Source of the DNA: Catenuloplanes indicus
Lineage (GTDB): Bacteria; Actinomycetota; Actinomycetes; Mycobacteriales; Micromonosporaceae
Assembly (NCBI RefSeq): GCF_030813715.1
Contig: NZ_JAUSUZ010000001.1
Span: forward strand, 1,426,001-1,490,000
DNA: 64,000 bases
Reading direction: 5' to 3'
Shown here: piece by piece, positions 25,596 through 34,216 of the stretch
Layout: each line of letters starts with the position of its first letter
Numbering within the stretch: position 1 is the first letter of the stretch
Notes under the pieces: model-generated
Database searches by the model: none
What the model was told of the DNA's origin: nothing
The model's input: the letters and a program-made list of their open reading frames with translations, nothing else
Program-made: the position numbers and the translations under genes

Positions 25596-27181
25596 CGGAC
25601 CGCCGCCGCGGCCTCGGCCCGGCGGTCCGCCTCGCCGTTCTTCACCCAGCGCGTGTTCGTGTCGTGCAGCAGCCGTTCCGCGTCGGTGATGGTCATCCGG
25701 ATCGGGATGCCGGGCCGCCCACCCACCTTGATCAGGAAGCGGCCGCGGCCGGGCGGCTCGTCGTTGACGCCGGTGGCGGCCCAGCCGGGCGGCGACGACC
25801 AGGACGAGACCAGCTCGATCTCCCGGCGGGACAGTCCGACGGTACGGCCGAGGTCCTCCATCTCCGACTTGGGCAGCCCGGCGCAGACCACCATGCCGGC
25901 GCGTTCGACGAAGCCGCGCGCCTTGGCCCGGTCCGCGTCCGTACCGACGGACTCGGCGTCCTTCAGCGTGTGGGTGATCTTCGCGTCGCCCAGGCCGAGC
26001 GACCGGTTCAGGCGGGTCAGCGCGTCGATCCGGTCGACGATGCCGGACGCGGCGCGCAGCGGGCGCCACAGCTCGTCGAGCACGGTGAAGAACCAGCGCC
26101 GCGGTGCCAGCCCGGCGTCCGCGAGCGCGTGCGCGGCCGCGACCGTGCCCAGCCCGTCGGACCAGGCGGCGAGCATCGCGGCCGCGGTCAGCTGGGTGTC
26201 CGACTCACCGATCCGGGAGATGTCGATGCAGACCGCGGGCGCGTCCGGGTCGATGTGGGTGGACGTGCTGGCGGAGAACGTGCCGCCGAGCGGCCCGTCC
26301 AGGATGCCGAGCAGCGACCGGTGCAGCGGGTCGACGGCGTCGCGATACCTGGTCTCCTGGCCGCGGTCGAGCGTGACCGCGCGGACCGGCTCCGGGCCCT
26401 CGGTCAGCACCGTGAGCAGGTCCGGCAGCAGGTACGCCCGCCCGGCCGCGCGTTCCCGCAGGTGCCGCAGGCAGGCCGCGAGCACGGCCTGCTCGTGGTC
26501 GCCGACGGCCTGGCCGCGCACGATGGTGAGCAGCGCCGCGACCATGTTGAGGATCCGGCCGTCCGCCTCGGCCGCGAGCGCCTCACCGGCCGCACCGCCG
26601 ATCCGCCGGGCCGCCGCGCCCATCGCGCCCGGGTCGAGCACGTTCAGGCCGCCGACGCCGCGGCCGATCGAGATCACCTGGCCGCCCAGGGCCCGTACCG
26701 TGTCGGCGTAGTCGGGTTTGAGGTCGCCGAGCACCAGCGGCGTCACGCCCTGCGCGGCCAGCCCGATCAGGATCCGGTTGACCAGTGTGGACTTGCCCAG
26801 GCCCGGCATGCCGAGCATGAACAGCGACGGGTTGGAGATGTACCGGGCACGCATGAACCAGGACAGCGGGTCGCCGCACACGGTCGCGCCGGTGGCCAGG
26901 TGCTGGCCCAGCGGCACGCCGCTCATCGGCGCGCCGGACCCGGCGGAGAACGGCCACAGCCCGCAGGCCTGGACCGTGGTGGCGCGCCACATGGTGGGCG
27001 GGTCGACGTAGCCGACGCGGCCGCCGCCGGAGCCGGGCCAGCCATGGGTGGGCACCGCGCCGCTGCTGCGTCTCGGCCTCGCGACCGTCTCGCCGGGGTC
27101 CGGCATCTCCAGGACCGGCAGCGCGTTGCGGGCGCCGGACGCGCCCCGGCGCCAGCCGGTACCCAGGTACGACGTTCTCAC
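25592..27181 (-). CDS. VirB4-type secretion ATPase
   Basis: 529 residues. Walker A GMPGLGKSTLVNRI, LVLGDLKPDYADTV, CIDISRIGESD, Walker B FFTVLDELWRPL and a C-terminal HTLKDAESVG / AGLPKSE region are typical of VirB4/TraC-like motors that assemble the pilus and drive secretion. It lacks the N-terminal VirB4 domain, which appears to be supplied by the preceding SCO6880-type protein. Start GTG 27181 overlaps that gene's stop (GTGA). It is cytosolic, at the inner membrane. Confidence 0.88.
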   Translation of the reverse strand: MRTSYLGTGWRRGASGARNALPVLEMPDPGETVARPRRSSGAVPTHGWPGSGGGRVGYVDPPTMWRATTVQACGLWPFSAGSGAPMSGVPLGQHLATGATVCGDPLSWFMRARYISNPSLFMLGMPGLGKSTLVNRILIGLAAQGVTPLVLGDLKPDYADTVRALGGQVISIGRGVGGLNVLDPGAMGAAARRIGGAAGEALAAEADGRILNMVAALLTIVRGQAVGDHEQAVLAACLRHLRERAAGRAYLLPDLLTVLTEGPEPVRAVTLDRGQETRYRDAVDPLHRSLLGILDGPLGGTFSASTSTHIDPDAPAVCIDISRIGESDTQLTAAAMLAAWSDGLGTVAAAHALADAGLAPRRWFFTVLDELWRPLRAASGIVDRIDALTRLNRSLGLGDAKITHTLKDAESVGTDADRAKARGFVERAGMVVCAGLPKSEMEDLGRTVGLSRREIELVSSWSSPPGWAATGVNDEPPGRGRFLIKVGGRPGIPIRMTITDAERLLHDTNTRWVKNGEADRRAEAAAAVR

Positions 27182-28671
27182 AGCGCCTCCTGGAGCTCGT
27201 GCGGGATCAGCGTGTACTCCCACGGCAGGACGCCCGCGGGCAGCGAGCAGGTGAACGCGGCCGCCTGCATGCGGTCGGCCGGGCGCATCGACAGCCGCGA
27301 CCCGGCGATCAGGTTGCGGACCGTCACGTTCGCGTCGACCAGGTCCTCGTGCGCGTCCACGGTCACGGTCAGCAGCAGCGAGAACTCGACCAGCCCGGCG
27401 CCGGACGCCTCCTCCGCCGCGGTCTGCTCGGCCGCGGCGATCTCCGCGGACGCGCGCGCCTGCACCAGGCCGCGGCCGGAGCTGGCCATGAACTGGGCGC
27501 TGCGCCGGTCCGACTCGACGATCTTGGCGGAGGTGGCCGGGTCGATCGGCCGGTAGAGCAGCGTGACGCGCTTGCGGCGGGTGCCGGGCGCGGCCTCCAG
27601 GATGTCGCGCAGCACGCCGGAGCCGACCGTGCCGCGCGGCGCCATGGTCAGCATCCAGGTGCGCGAGACGCCGGAGTCGTGGCTGTAGGAGTCGACGGAC
27701 TCCACGCACGCGGCCGGGCCGGCGTCGTCCCACTCCAGGCCGGTGCCGCCGTGCTCGGCGCGGGCCTCCATCACGTCGGTGACCGATGCCGGGTCGTACG
27801 CCACCCGGACCACCTCGGCGATCCGCTCGGCGGACAGCGGCTCCGCGGAACCGCCGCCCGCGCCGATCAGGCCGCCGCACAGGCCGGGGATCCGGACCGC
27901 CAAGTCGGTGATCACGTCGTCCAGGTCGCGTTTGTTGCCGCCCGGCGCCGCGTAGGTGAGCGTCACGTACGTGTGCATCTCCGACGACGCGGCCGGGTAC
28001 TGCTCGACGATCTCCTCCATCACCGCGCGGGCGATGTCCGGCGCGTCCGGGGACAGCCGGGGCAGCACCTCGGCCGCGAGCGTCCGGCCGGAGTCCGGCG
28101 CGGTCTCCACGATCACCGACGCGCCCTTCAGGTTCGGCTCGTGCGACAGCCGGGCCAGCCACTCGCCCCACAGCGCCACCCACACGTCGACCTGCTCCTG
28201 GTCGACCAGCCCGCCGCCGTCCGGCACGCACTCCAGCACGACGGTGAACCGGTTGCGGCCGCGGTGGTGCAGCACGCCGAACGGGCGGTCGAACGCGTCC
28301 CGGCCCTCGCCCATCCGTACCTGGCTGAGCAGGCCCGGGGGTTGGTAGCGGCCGCCGGCGCGGCGGGACAGCGGGCCGGAGACGTAGAGGTGCTCGCCGC
28401 GGGACCGGCGCTGCCGCCAGCTGATCCGGGTCGCGGCCATCTGGTAGACGTTGCGGCCGTCCTCGGTCCGCACGGCCAGCGGCGCGATCGCGGCGGCCAG
28501 CGGCACGAACACCACCATCGCGGCGGACAGCGAGATCAGCGACGCGAGCAGCACCACGACGATGCCGCCGAACGCGGCGATGGTGCCGATCAGGCCGAGC
28601 GGCCCGAGCCCGGACCGTCGTGGGCGACGCCAGTTGCCGTACGTACGGCGGACAACGGCCTCCGTGGTCAT
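27178..28671 (-). CDS. SCO6880-family secretion protein (PrgI-like N-terminus)
   Basis: 497 residues. A basic N-terminus (YGNWRRPRRSGLGPLG) and two transmembrane helices (about 25-65) precede a soluble domain with RFTVVLECVPDGGGLVDQEQVD, SHEPNLKGASVIVETAPD, GVSRTWMLTMAPRG, RKRVTLLYRPIDPA and a C-terminal WEYTLIPHEL. I recognise it as the SCO6880 family, which sits beside VirB4/VirD4 genes in actinobacteria and appears to fuse a PrgI-like membrane part to the N-terminal VirB4 domain. ATG 28671 is preferred to GTG 28677 because GGGAAGG is correctly spaced for the ATG. Confidence 0.85.
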   Translation of the reverse strand: MTTEAVVRRTYGNWRRPRRSGLGPLGLIGTIAAFGGIVVVLLASLISLSAAMVVFVPLAAAIAPLAVRTEDGRNVYQMAATRISWRQRRSRGEHLYVSGPLSRRAGGRYQPPGLLSQVRMGEGRDAFDRPFGVLHHRGRNRFTVVLECVPDGGGLVDQEQVDVWVALWGEWLARLSHEPNLKGASVIVETAPDSGRTLAAEVLPRLSPDAPDIARAVMEEIVEQYPAASSEMHTYVTLTYAAPGGNKRDLDDVITDLAVRIPGLCGGLIGAGGGSAEPLSAERIAEVVRVAYDPASVTDVMEARAEHGGTGLEWDDAGPAACVESVDSYSHDSGVSRTWMLTMAPRGTVGSGVLRDILEAAPGTRRKRVTLLYRPIDPATSAKIVESDRRSAQFMASSGRGLVQARASAEIAAAEQTAAEEASGAGLVEFSLLLTVTVDAHEDLVDANVTVRNLIAGSRLSMRPADRMQAAAFTCSLPAGVLPWEYTLIPHELQEAL

Positions 28672-28719
28672 GTGCACCTTCCCTGTCAGTCTGGGATTGC
28701 GGTCGGTCGCGGGTCGCGG

Positions 28720-29901
28720 TCAGTCGGGATTGCCGGACACCGCGCCCTGGGCCAGATTGGTGCCGTGCTTGACGGCGGTGGTGGATGCCTTCGCGGCCAC
28801 CAGCGCGGCACCGCCGATCGCGCCGGCCGCGACGCGCCCGGCACCGGAGGCGATCGCCCGGCCGGTGCTGCGGCCGCCACCCGCGCCGCCGCCCCCGCCG
28901 CCGGTTCCGCCGCCACCGCCGCCGGTTGCTCCGGCCGCGCCGGTCGCTCCCCGGCCGCCGGACTTGCCGCCGCCCTTGCCGCCGCCGCGCGCGTACCGCA
29001 TGCCGGCCGAGCCGATCGCGCCGGTCGCCTGGGCCGCGGCACCGGCGCCGGACGCGACCGCGGAGGACGCGCCGTCGGAGTTGCCGAGCGCCATCGTGGC
29101 CGGCACGACCAGCCGGAGCAGGCCGGGCAGCGCGACCGCGGCCATCAGCAGCACGCCGCAGCCGGCGATCTTCTGCTGTACCGCGTTCTGGCCCTCGAAG
29201 GAGATCATCGTGGCGCCGACGTAGAAGATCAGCCCGACCGCCGGCTTGTAGATCAGCCACGCGGTCATCCAGGCGATGTGCTTGCGCCACCAGGACGAGC
29301 CCCACTCGGTCATCGACGCGACCGCGGCCAGCGGCAGCGTGCCCACCAGCAGCACCATCACGCCGAGCCGGATGTAGAGCAGCACGATGTGCACCAGCCC
29401 GGCGATCAGCAGCAGCAGCCCGATGATGATGATCAGGAACGTGGAGATGTCCGCGTTGTCGCACGACGCGATCGTCTTCAGCTGCTCCTTCACGCCGGCC
29501 TCGAACAGGTGCTCGGTGTACCGGTCGGACAGCAGCGCGAGCTGGATGAGCACGAACGACCCGGCCCCGGCCACCAGGATCAGGCGCAGCACACCCCTGA
29601 TCGCGACCACGCCGGGCTGGCCCCGTCGTTCCAGCGCCATCCGGGCGGCCGCGAACAGCAGCGACGCGACCGCGATCGTGACCACCAGCCAGTTGGTCTG
29701 CAGGCCGATCTTGTGGTTGATCTCCGGGTCCTGGGACAGCGTCGGGATCCGGAGCGCCAGCTCGCCGAAGAGGCTCGCGGCCGCTCTCATGATCGCGCTG
29801 GCGATGTCGCGGAGGAGCCCGTCGATCCCCTGATCGAAGAGTCTGTGCACGGCGCCGAACGTGCCGACGTAGACAATGTCGCCGTTGCTGCAGTCCGGCA
29901 T
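28720..29901 (-). CDS. VirB6/TrbL-like polytopic membrane protein
   Basis: 393 residues. About six transmembrane segments between residues 70 and 275 (LVVTIAVASLLFAAARM, LRLILVAGAGSFVLIQLALL, FLIIIIGLLLLIAGLVHIVLLYIRLGVMVLLVGTLPLAAVA, IYKPAVGLIFYVGATM, GVLLMAAVALPGLLRLV) are followed by a low-complexity Gly/Ala tail with GGGKGGGKSGG runs. This matches actinobacterial TrbL/VirB6-type proteins that form the inner-membrane channel of type IV systems. It lies 1 base after the VirB8-like gene. Confidence 0.8.
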   Translation of the reverse strand: MPDCSNGDIVYVGTFGAVHRLFDQGIDGLLRDIASAIMRAAASLFGELALRIPTLSQDPEINHKIGLQTNWLVVTIAVASLLFAAARMALERRGQPGVVAIRGVLRLILVAGAGSFVLIQLALLSDRYTEHLFEAGVKEQLKTIASCDNADISTFLIIIIGLLLLIAGLVHIVLLYIRLGVMVLLVGTLPLAAVASMTEWGSSWWRKHIAWMTAWLIYKPAVGLIFYVGATMISFEGQNAVQQKIAGCGVLLMAAVALPGLLRLVVPATMALGNSDGASSAVASGAGAAAQATGAIGSAGMRYARGGGKGGGKSGGRGATGAAGATGGGGGGTGGGGGGAGGGRSTGRAIASGAGRVAAGAIGGAALVAAKASTTAVKHGTNLAQGAVSGNPD

Positions 29902-29902
29902 G

Positions 29903-30607
29903 TCAGTCCTCCCACAGGATGAAGCCGGCGGACGTGTTCACCGGCGTCAGCGGTGTGTACAGCTCGCCCCCGCCGGACGGCACCAGCTTCCAGTCGCCGT
30001 CCAACCAGGCCAGCCGGTAATCCGCGGCCGCGTCACCGAATCCGGCCAGGCGCACCAGCACGCGTACGATCGCGCGCTCCGCCGTGTAGACCACCAGCGC
30101 GAACCCGGTCACCAGGACCGCGGTGCCCATCACCGGTGAGTCGTGAATCGAGGAACGCATCGCGACGAACACCTCGCGCCCCGGCCCCGGCTCCACCTGC
30201 CGCTCCACCACCGCACGCCAGTCACGGCCGCTCAACTGCCGCGGTATGACGTGCGCGGCCATCACCGCGCCGGTCGGCGTGTGCGCAAAACACCACAGGA
30301 GCGCACCATCGGTGCGAACCGGGCCGGATGAGGCGGACAGCGGGACCCGCGCCCCATTCAGCTCCCGCCAGGTCAGGTCCGCGGGCGGCCCGACCGGCGC
30401 GTCCTGTTGCGAGTCGTCGGTCCGGCAGCCGTCCGGCCGGCCGTCCACCAGCACCGGCCCGGTGGTCCGCGGGGCGACCCGCGGACCGTCGCGTAGCACC
30501 AGGAGGCCGGCCCCGGTGAGCAGCAGCACTGCGAACAGCACGGCCGGCACCAGCCAGCCCCGCTGCCGCCAGTACGGCGTCGGGTCGGTCTCGAACCGGC
30601 TGCCCAT
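29903..30607 (-). CDS. bitopic membrane protein, VirB8/TcpC-like candidate
   Basis: 234 residues. A short cytoplasmic N-terminus (ETDPTPYWRQRGW) is followed by one transmembrane helix at about 18-38, then a 190-residue extracytoplasmic domain ending with a typical NTF2-like strand pair (YRLAWLDGDWKLVPSGGG). This topology and operon position match VirB8/TcpC-type assembly factors, but sequence similarity is not obvious to me. The start follows the pilin stop directly with no gap. Confidence 0.6.
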   Translation of the reverse strand: MGSRFETDPTPYWRQRGWLVPAVLFAVLLLTGAGLLVLRDGPRVAPRTTGPVLVDGRPDGCRTDDSQQDAPVGPPADLTWRELNGARVPLSASSGPVRTDGALLWCFAHTPTGAVMAAHVIPRQLSGRDWRAVVERQVEPGPGREVFVAMRSSIHDSPVMGTAVLVTGFALVVYTAERAIVRVLVRLAGFGDAAADYRLAWLDGDWKLVPSGGGELYTPLTPVNTSAGFILWED

Positions 30608-30949
30608 CTAGGCGCCCGGAGCGTTGAAGAAGAAGCCGACGATCGGGCCGGCGGTCGCGACCAGGATGCAGCCGCCGAGCACCAGGCCGAGCCGGCTCAT
30701 GTGCTCGGAACTCTCGCCGCGCTGGTGCGAGATGGCCATCATCGTCCCAGTGATCAGCACACCGACGACACCGGCCGCGGTGCCGGCCCAGGCGATCAGA
30801 TTCATCGCGGTGGTCACCATGGCCGCGAGGTCCTCCGGCGCGGCACCGCCACGGTCCGGCGACGGCACCTCGACCTCGGGGAAAGCTCCGAACGTGGCGA
30901 GAGCGCGGTGGATCGAGAACACGGTTTCCTCTTTTCGCAGGTTTTCCAT
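30608..30949 (-). CDS. pilin-like (VirB2/TrbC-type) membrane protein
   Basis: 113 residues with two C-terminal transmembrane helices (LIAWAGTAAGVVGVLITGTMMAI and LGLVLGGCILVATAGPIVGFFF) joined by a charged loop (SHQRGESSEHM), as in VirB2 pilins and actinobacterial TrbC-like proteins. ATG 30949 overlaps the upstream stop (TGATG). A GTG at 30922 with GAGGAAACC before it is a credible alternative start. Its C-terminal half aligns with that of the next gene. Confidence 0.75.
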   Translation of the reverse strand: MENLRKEETVFSIHRALATFGAFPEVEVPSPDRGGAAPEDLAAMVTTAMNLIAWAGTAAGVVGVLITGTMMAISHQRGESSEHMSRLGLVLGGCILVATAGPIVGFFFNAPGA

Positions 30950-31635
30950 CAGGGGAGTTTTATGTCGAGGAACGTAAGGATCGGCGCCACCGCGACCGCG
31001 ATGATGCAGGAAATCCCGACGATCGTCAGCTGCCGCCATTGGTCCGGCCCGAAACCCATGTCGCCACGGCGCATCTGCAACGTCATGTTCAATCCGACGA
31101 TGAGAATTCCGACCACGCCGGAGGCGGACACGCTCCAGGCCAGAAGATTGAGCAGACTGACGTCCACCCGCCGGTCATCCGCGTCCCGTACCGCGGACGG
31201 GTCGAATGGGGCGATTGACGGCGCCGAATGTGTTGCGGGCGGGCGCGGCACCGACTCACACTGCATCTTGACGTTCTGCACCAGCCCGGACCAGTGGCAC
31301 CAGTCGCGTCCGGTGACGTCGTACCCCTCGTATGAGGGCCCCAGGTCAACCCAGAAGTCGAGGAGCACTCCGACGCCCTCGTCGTCGAGTGGCATGTCCT
31401 CCGTCTCGTTGACGGTCAGGTTCCAGACACAGAATCTGTCCTCGGTCTGCACCGGATCGTTCTTGCTACGGATACAGATGTCCACGATGTACCCCCCGGT
31501 GTTCCTCACATTCAGGTTGATCGGGGCGCGCGCACTGGACGCCGCCGCTACCGGTATCGGCACCGCCAGGAATGTGAAGAGGAGCACCAACGCCGACGAG
31601 ATCGTCACTCGGCACCGATCAGAAAAGCCACGCAT
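30949..31635 (-). CDS. secreted/anchored protein with pilin-like C-terminal hairpin
   Basis: 228 residues: signal peptide 1-32 (RVTISSALVLLFTFLAVPIPVAAA), an extracytoplasmic domain of about 115 residues with Cys pairs (DICIRSK, RFCVWNL, RDWCHWSG, MQCESV), then two transmembrane helices LLAWSVSASGVVGILIVGLNM and LTIVGISCIIAVAVAPILTFLDI. The helical part parallels the pilin downstream of it. It is the first gene of the long operon; ATG 31635 has GGAGGGAGG just upstream. It could be a modified pilin or tip subunit, which is inference. Confidence 0.75.
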   Translation of the reverse strand: MRGFSDRCRVTISSALVLLFTFLAVPIPVAAASSARAPINLNVRNTGGYIVDICIRSKNDPVQTEDRFCVWNLTVNETEDMPLDDEGVGVLLDFWVDLGPSYEGYDVTGRDWCHWSGLVQNVKMQCESVPRPPATHSAPSIAPFDPSAVRDADDRRVDVSLLNLLAWSVSASGVVGILIVGLNMTLQMRRGDMGFGPDQWRQLTIVGISCIIAVAVAPILTFLDIKLP

Positions 31636-31730
31636 CGAGCCTCCCTCCATAGGTGACCACTGTGTCCTGTGGACCGCCCGCAATGTGCTCGCTGCGGCGC
31701 GACGCAGACCCAACGGCGCTCCGCGCGAAC

Positions 31731-31777
31731 CGGTTCACGGCGTTTCTTGGCATACCGTTCCGCGGGTCCGTGAACCG
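31731..31777. promoter_or_regulatory. inverted repeat in the divergent control region of the secretion locus
   Basis: CGGTTCACGG and its exact complement CCGTGAACCG lie 27 bases apart in the gap of about 200 bases between the secretion operon and the wall-hydrolase gene. The left arm overlaps the palindrome GAACCGGTTC. A possible shared operator; no experimental basis. Confidence 0.4.
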
Positions 31778-31832
31778 CACGGCGGACACCGCCGTTGAGT
31801 TCCCGTCGGCCGAGGTGAGGGATGTGGCGAGG

Positions 31833-33236
31833 ATGTCCGCGAAAGGTCTGCAACGCGGGGCACGTGCGGCGCGGGCGGCACAGGCGGCGGGCGAGGGCGC
31901 GGGGCCGGGGGAACGCAAGCCCGTCGACGCCACGGCGATCGTCGGTATCGCGATCTCCGTGCTGGGCCTGCTCCCGGTCGCGGTGCTCGCGCTGATCTGC
32001 CTGCTCGCGCTGGCCCTGTTCGCCGGGATGGGCGGCGCAAGCACACCCGCGGACACGTCGGCCAGCAACGGTCCGGCCGTCGCCGAAGCGCTACTCGGCG
32101 GTGACCCGCACAGCGAACTGTCAGCGGAGAGCATCCCGGAGCCGGCGCTGGTGGAGGCGCTCCGCGAGGCCGGCCGCGAATGCCCCATGATCAGTGCGGT
32201 GGTCCTGGCAGCCCAGATCATGGAGGAGTCCGGCTTCGACCCGGCGACGACCGGCCCGCACGGCGAGATCGGCATCTCGCAACTGCCGCCGGACGTCTTC
32301 GACCGGCTCGGCGAGGACGACGACGACAGCGGTGAGGCCTCTGCCCGCGACCCGATCGACTCGATCTTCGCCCAGGCGCGCTACCTCTGCGAACTCGGCG
32401 ACGCGGTGCAGCGGTTGATCGACGACGGCAAGGCTTCCGGCGAGCGGCTCACGCTGGCACTGCTCGCCTATGACATCGGGCTGGCCGAGGTGGAGTCCCG
32501 CGGCGGAATGCCGTTCCCGGATCTGGGCTCCTACCCGTACCGGGTGCGAGCGCTCTTCCCGCAGTTCACCAACGGCAGACCGGAACCGCCCGGCAAGGGC
32601 GCACCCCCGCCGGGCGGCGCCGGCAAACTGGACGAGGCCGCGTTCAACGAGATCTTCCCGGGCCGGATCCCGTTCTACACGTACGCCGGCCTGATGACCG
32701 CGATGGCGAAGTACCCGGCGTTCGGCCAGACCGGCGACGAGACCACCCGCAAACGCGAGATCGCCGCGTTCCTGGCCAACGTCAACCAGGAGAGCGGCGG
32801 CCTGCGCTACGTCGAGGAGATCAACCAGTCCGCCTGGGGCAACTACTGCAACGCCGGCGCGCCGTACGGCTGCCCCGCCGGTCAGCGGGCCTATCACGGC
32901 CGCGGGCCGATCCAGCTGTCCTGGAACACCAATTACCACGCGGCCGGCCAGGCGCTGAACCTCGACCTGCTGAACAATCCGGACCTGGTGATGACGAACG
33001 CGTCGGTGGCATGGCAGACCGCGCTGTGGTTCTGGATGACGCAATCCGGCGCGGGCACGATGACGCCGCATGCCGCGATGACCAACGGCGCCGGTTTCGG
33101 CGAGACGATCCGCAGCATCAACGGCGTCCTCGAATGCCACGGCGGCCAGCCCGCCGCCATCGCCAACCGCGTCAATTCCTACCGCGACTACACCCGCATC
33201 CTCGGCGTCACCCCCGGCGACCGCCTGGAATGCTGA
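31833..33236 (+). CDS. membrane-anchored bifunctional wall hydrolase: lytic transglycosylase plus GH19
   Basis: 467 residues. A short basic cytoplasmic segment and one transmembrane helix at about 33-58 are followed by a transglycosylase-like SLT domain at about 105-235 (AAQIMEESGFDPATTG with catalytic Glu, EIGISQLPPDVF, LLAYDIGLAEVE) and a C-terminal GH19 chitinase-type domain at about 265-467 (FLANVNQESGGLRYVEE, AYHGRGPIQLSWNTNY, ALWFWMTQ). In type IV and T4SS-like loci the wall hydrolase opens peptidoglycan for the channel; GH19 here probably acts on peptidoglycan or chitin. The start is uncertain: GTG 31824 and 31815 are possible. Confidence 0.82.
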   Translation: MSAKGLQRGARAARAAQAAGEGAGPGERKPVDATAIVGIAISVLGLLPVAVLALICLLALALFAGMGGASTPADTSASNGPAVAEALLGGDPHSELSAESIPEPALVEALREAGRECPMISAVVLAAQIMEESGFDPATTGPHGEIGISQLPPDVFDRLGEDDDDSGEASARDPIDSIFAQARYLCELGDAVQRLIDDGKASGERLTLALLAYDIGLAEVESRGGMPFPDLGSYPYRVRALFPQFTNGRPEPPGKGAPPPGGAGKLDEAAFNEIFPGRIPFYTYAGLMTAMAKYPAFGQTGDETTRKREIAAFLANVNQESGGLRYVEEINQSAWGNYCNAGAPYGCPAGQRAYHGRGPIQLSWNTNYHAAGQALNLDLLNNPDLVMTNASVAWQTALWFWMTQSGAGTMTPHAAMTNGAGFGETIRSINGVLECHGGQPAAIANRVNSYRDYTRILGVTPGDRLEC

Positions 33237-33395
33237 TCAACGTCATCAAGATACTTCAATGAGACTTCCTTGAACCCACTTCGCACAGATTTCGTTGATT
33301 CTTTAGAGCCCTCGGCACCCACCTCAGAAAGGACCCAGAAAAGCCGGATTAGGGCCATATCAGCGCTTCGCATCACCGAATCCCAAGGAGTAACA

Positions 33396-34118
33396 ATGAC
33401 CAGTCCCGAACTCCCAACCCACGTCGAACGGCCACCAGCAAATCGACGAGAAGAGCTAACAAATAGCGAGCAGAAGGCCTTCAGCGAGTGGATGTTAGAA
33501 AGGAAGCACGCGGCCGCTTGGAGCAGACTGGAGAAAGCCGGAACGCTGACCTCACTGTTCGGCACCCTGACAAGCACGATCGGAAGCCTGCCAAATCTAC
33601 CCGGCAAGGTCGGACCGGCGGTGAGCGCAGCCGGGTCAGGACTATCAGCATTCACCGATATCCCGACAGTGGCGCGGGGAGCCCAGCAGTGGCTCTCCGG
33701 CAAACGGAAGCCGACCGCTCACGAGATAATCACCGCGGCCAACTTCTTCGTCCAAGTCGCAAAATTCGGAATGGATGTCAAACTCGCCACGATCGTCAGT
33801 GCTGAAACAAAGGAGACAGCAGCGTCCACACTAGAATGGATCAAGAACGGCGCGCAGATCGGCAGCGTGTTGCTCGCGTTCGGCCAAGCCGGGACGGCAC
33901 CTACCGAGGCCAAGGCATATGGCGCGAATCCCGCGTTGGGTGATGTTCTTGACGCAGCACGCCAGAACTCGATCGCACGCCATCAGAACGTCTCCGGGAG
34001 CGGCCCCTCGCTCGACGGCAATGAGCAGGTCTTCCAGATGAGCGACATGACACCACCGGGTACGAGGTATTCGCAGAGCCCCAACCTCAATACGAACGGG
34101 TCGGCGCCGAGCCACTGA
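33396..34118 (+). CDS. lower-GC gene of unknown function, candidate secretion cargo
   Basis: 240 residues from ATG 33396 (AAGGAG 5 bases upstream). No family recognised. A Glu/Arg-rich N-terminal helix (EELTNSEQKAFSEWMLERK) is followed by a Gly/Ser/Thr-rich amphipathic stretch (LTSLFGTLTSTIGSLP), a helical middle (HEIITAANFFVQVAKFGMD) and a polar disordered tail. There is no signal peptide. Codon use differs from all neighbours, with many A/T-ending codons and a TTA leucine at 33495, implying recent acquisition and bldA-type translational control. It lies downstream of the wall hydrolase and before a strong hairpin. Cargo status is inference. Confidence 0.7.
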   Translation: MTSPELPTHVERPPANRREELTNSEQKAFSEWMLERKHAAAWSRLEKAGTLTSLFGTLTSTIGSLPNLPGKVGPAVSAAGSGLSAFTDIPTVARGAQQWLSGKRKPTAHEIITAANFFVQVAKFGMDVKLATIVSAETKETAASTLEWIKNGAQIGSVLLAFGQAGTAPTEAKAYGANPALGDVLDAARQNSIARHQNVSGSGPSLDGNEQVFQMSDMTPPGTRYSQSPNLNTNGSAPSH

Positions 34119-34178
34119 GTGCTGTCCAGCGCCACACTCGACCGGCGCGGCACCGCAGCTGGACGCCACAGCTTGCGC

Positions 34179-34216
34179 TGCCCGGGTAGGACCGCTGAGG
34201 CGGTCCTACCCGGGCA
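34179..34216. terminator. 17-bp-stem hairpin closing the secretion locus
   Basis: TGCCCGGGTAGGACCGC and its exact complement with a TGAG loop, 61 bases after the stop of the lower-GC gene. It can work in both directions and separates it from the oppositely oriented flavin genes. Confidence 0.8.

Noticed and set aside
19596-31635. Type VII (ESX) secretion locus, suggested by the mycosin-like gene
   Set aside because: No EccC, EccB/D/E or WXG100 genes are present; the ATPases are VirB4- and VirD4-like.
19135-34118. Integrative conjugative element
   Set aside because: No integrase, relaxase, replication gene or att-like direct repeats were seen in or beside the locus.
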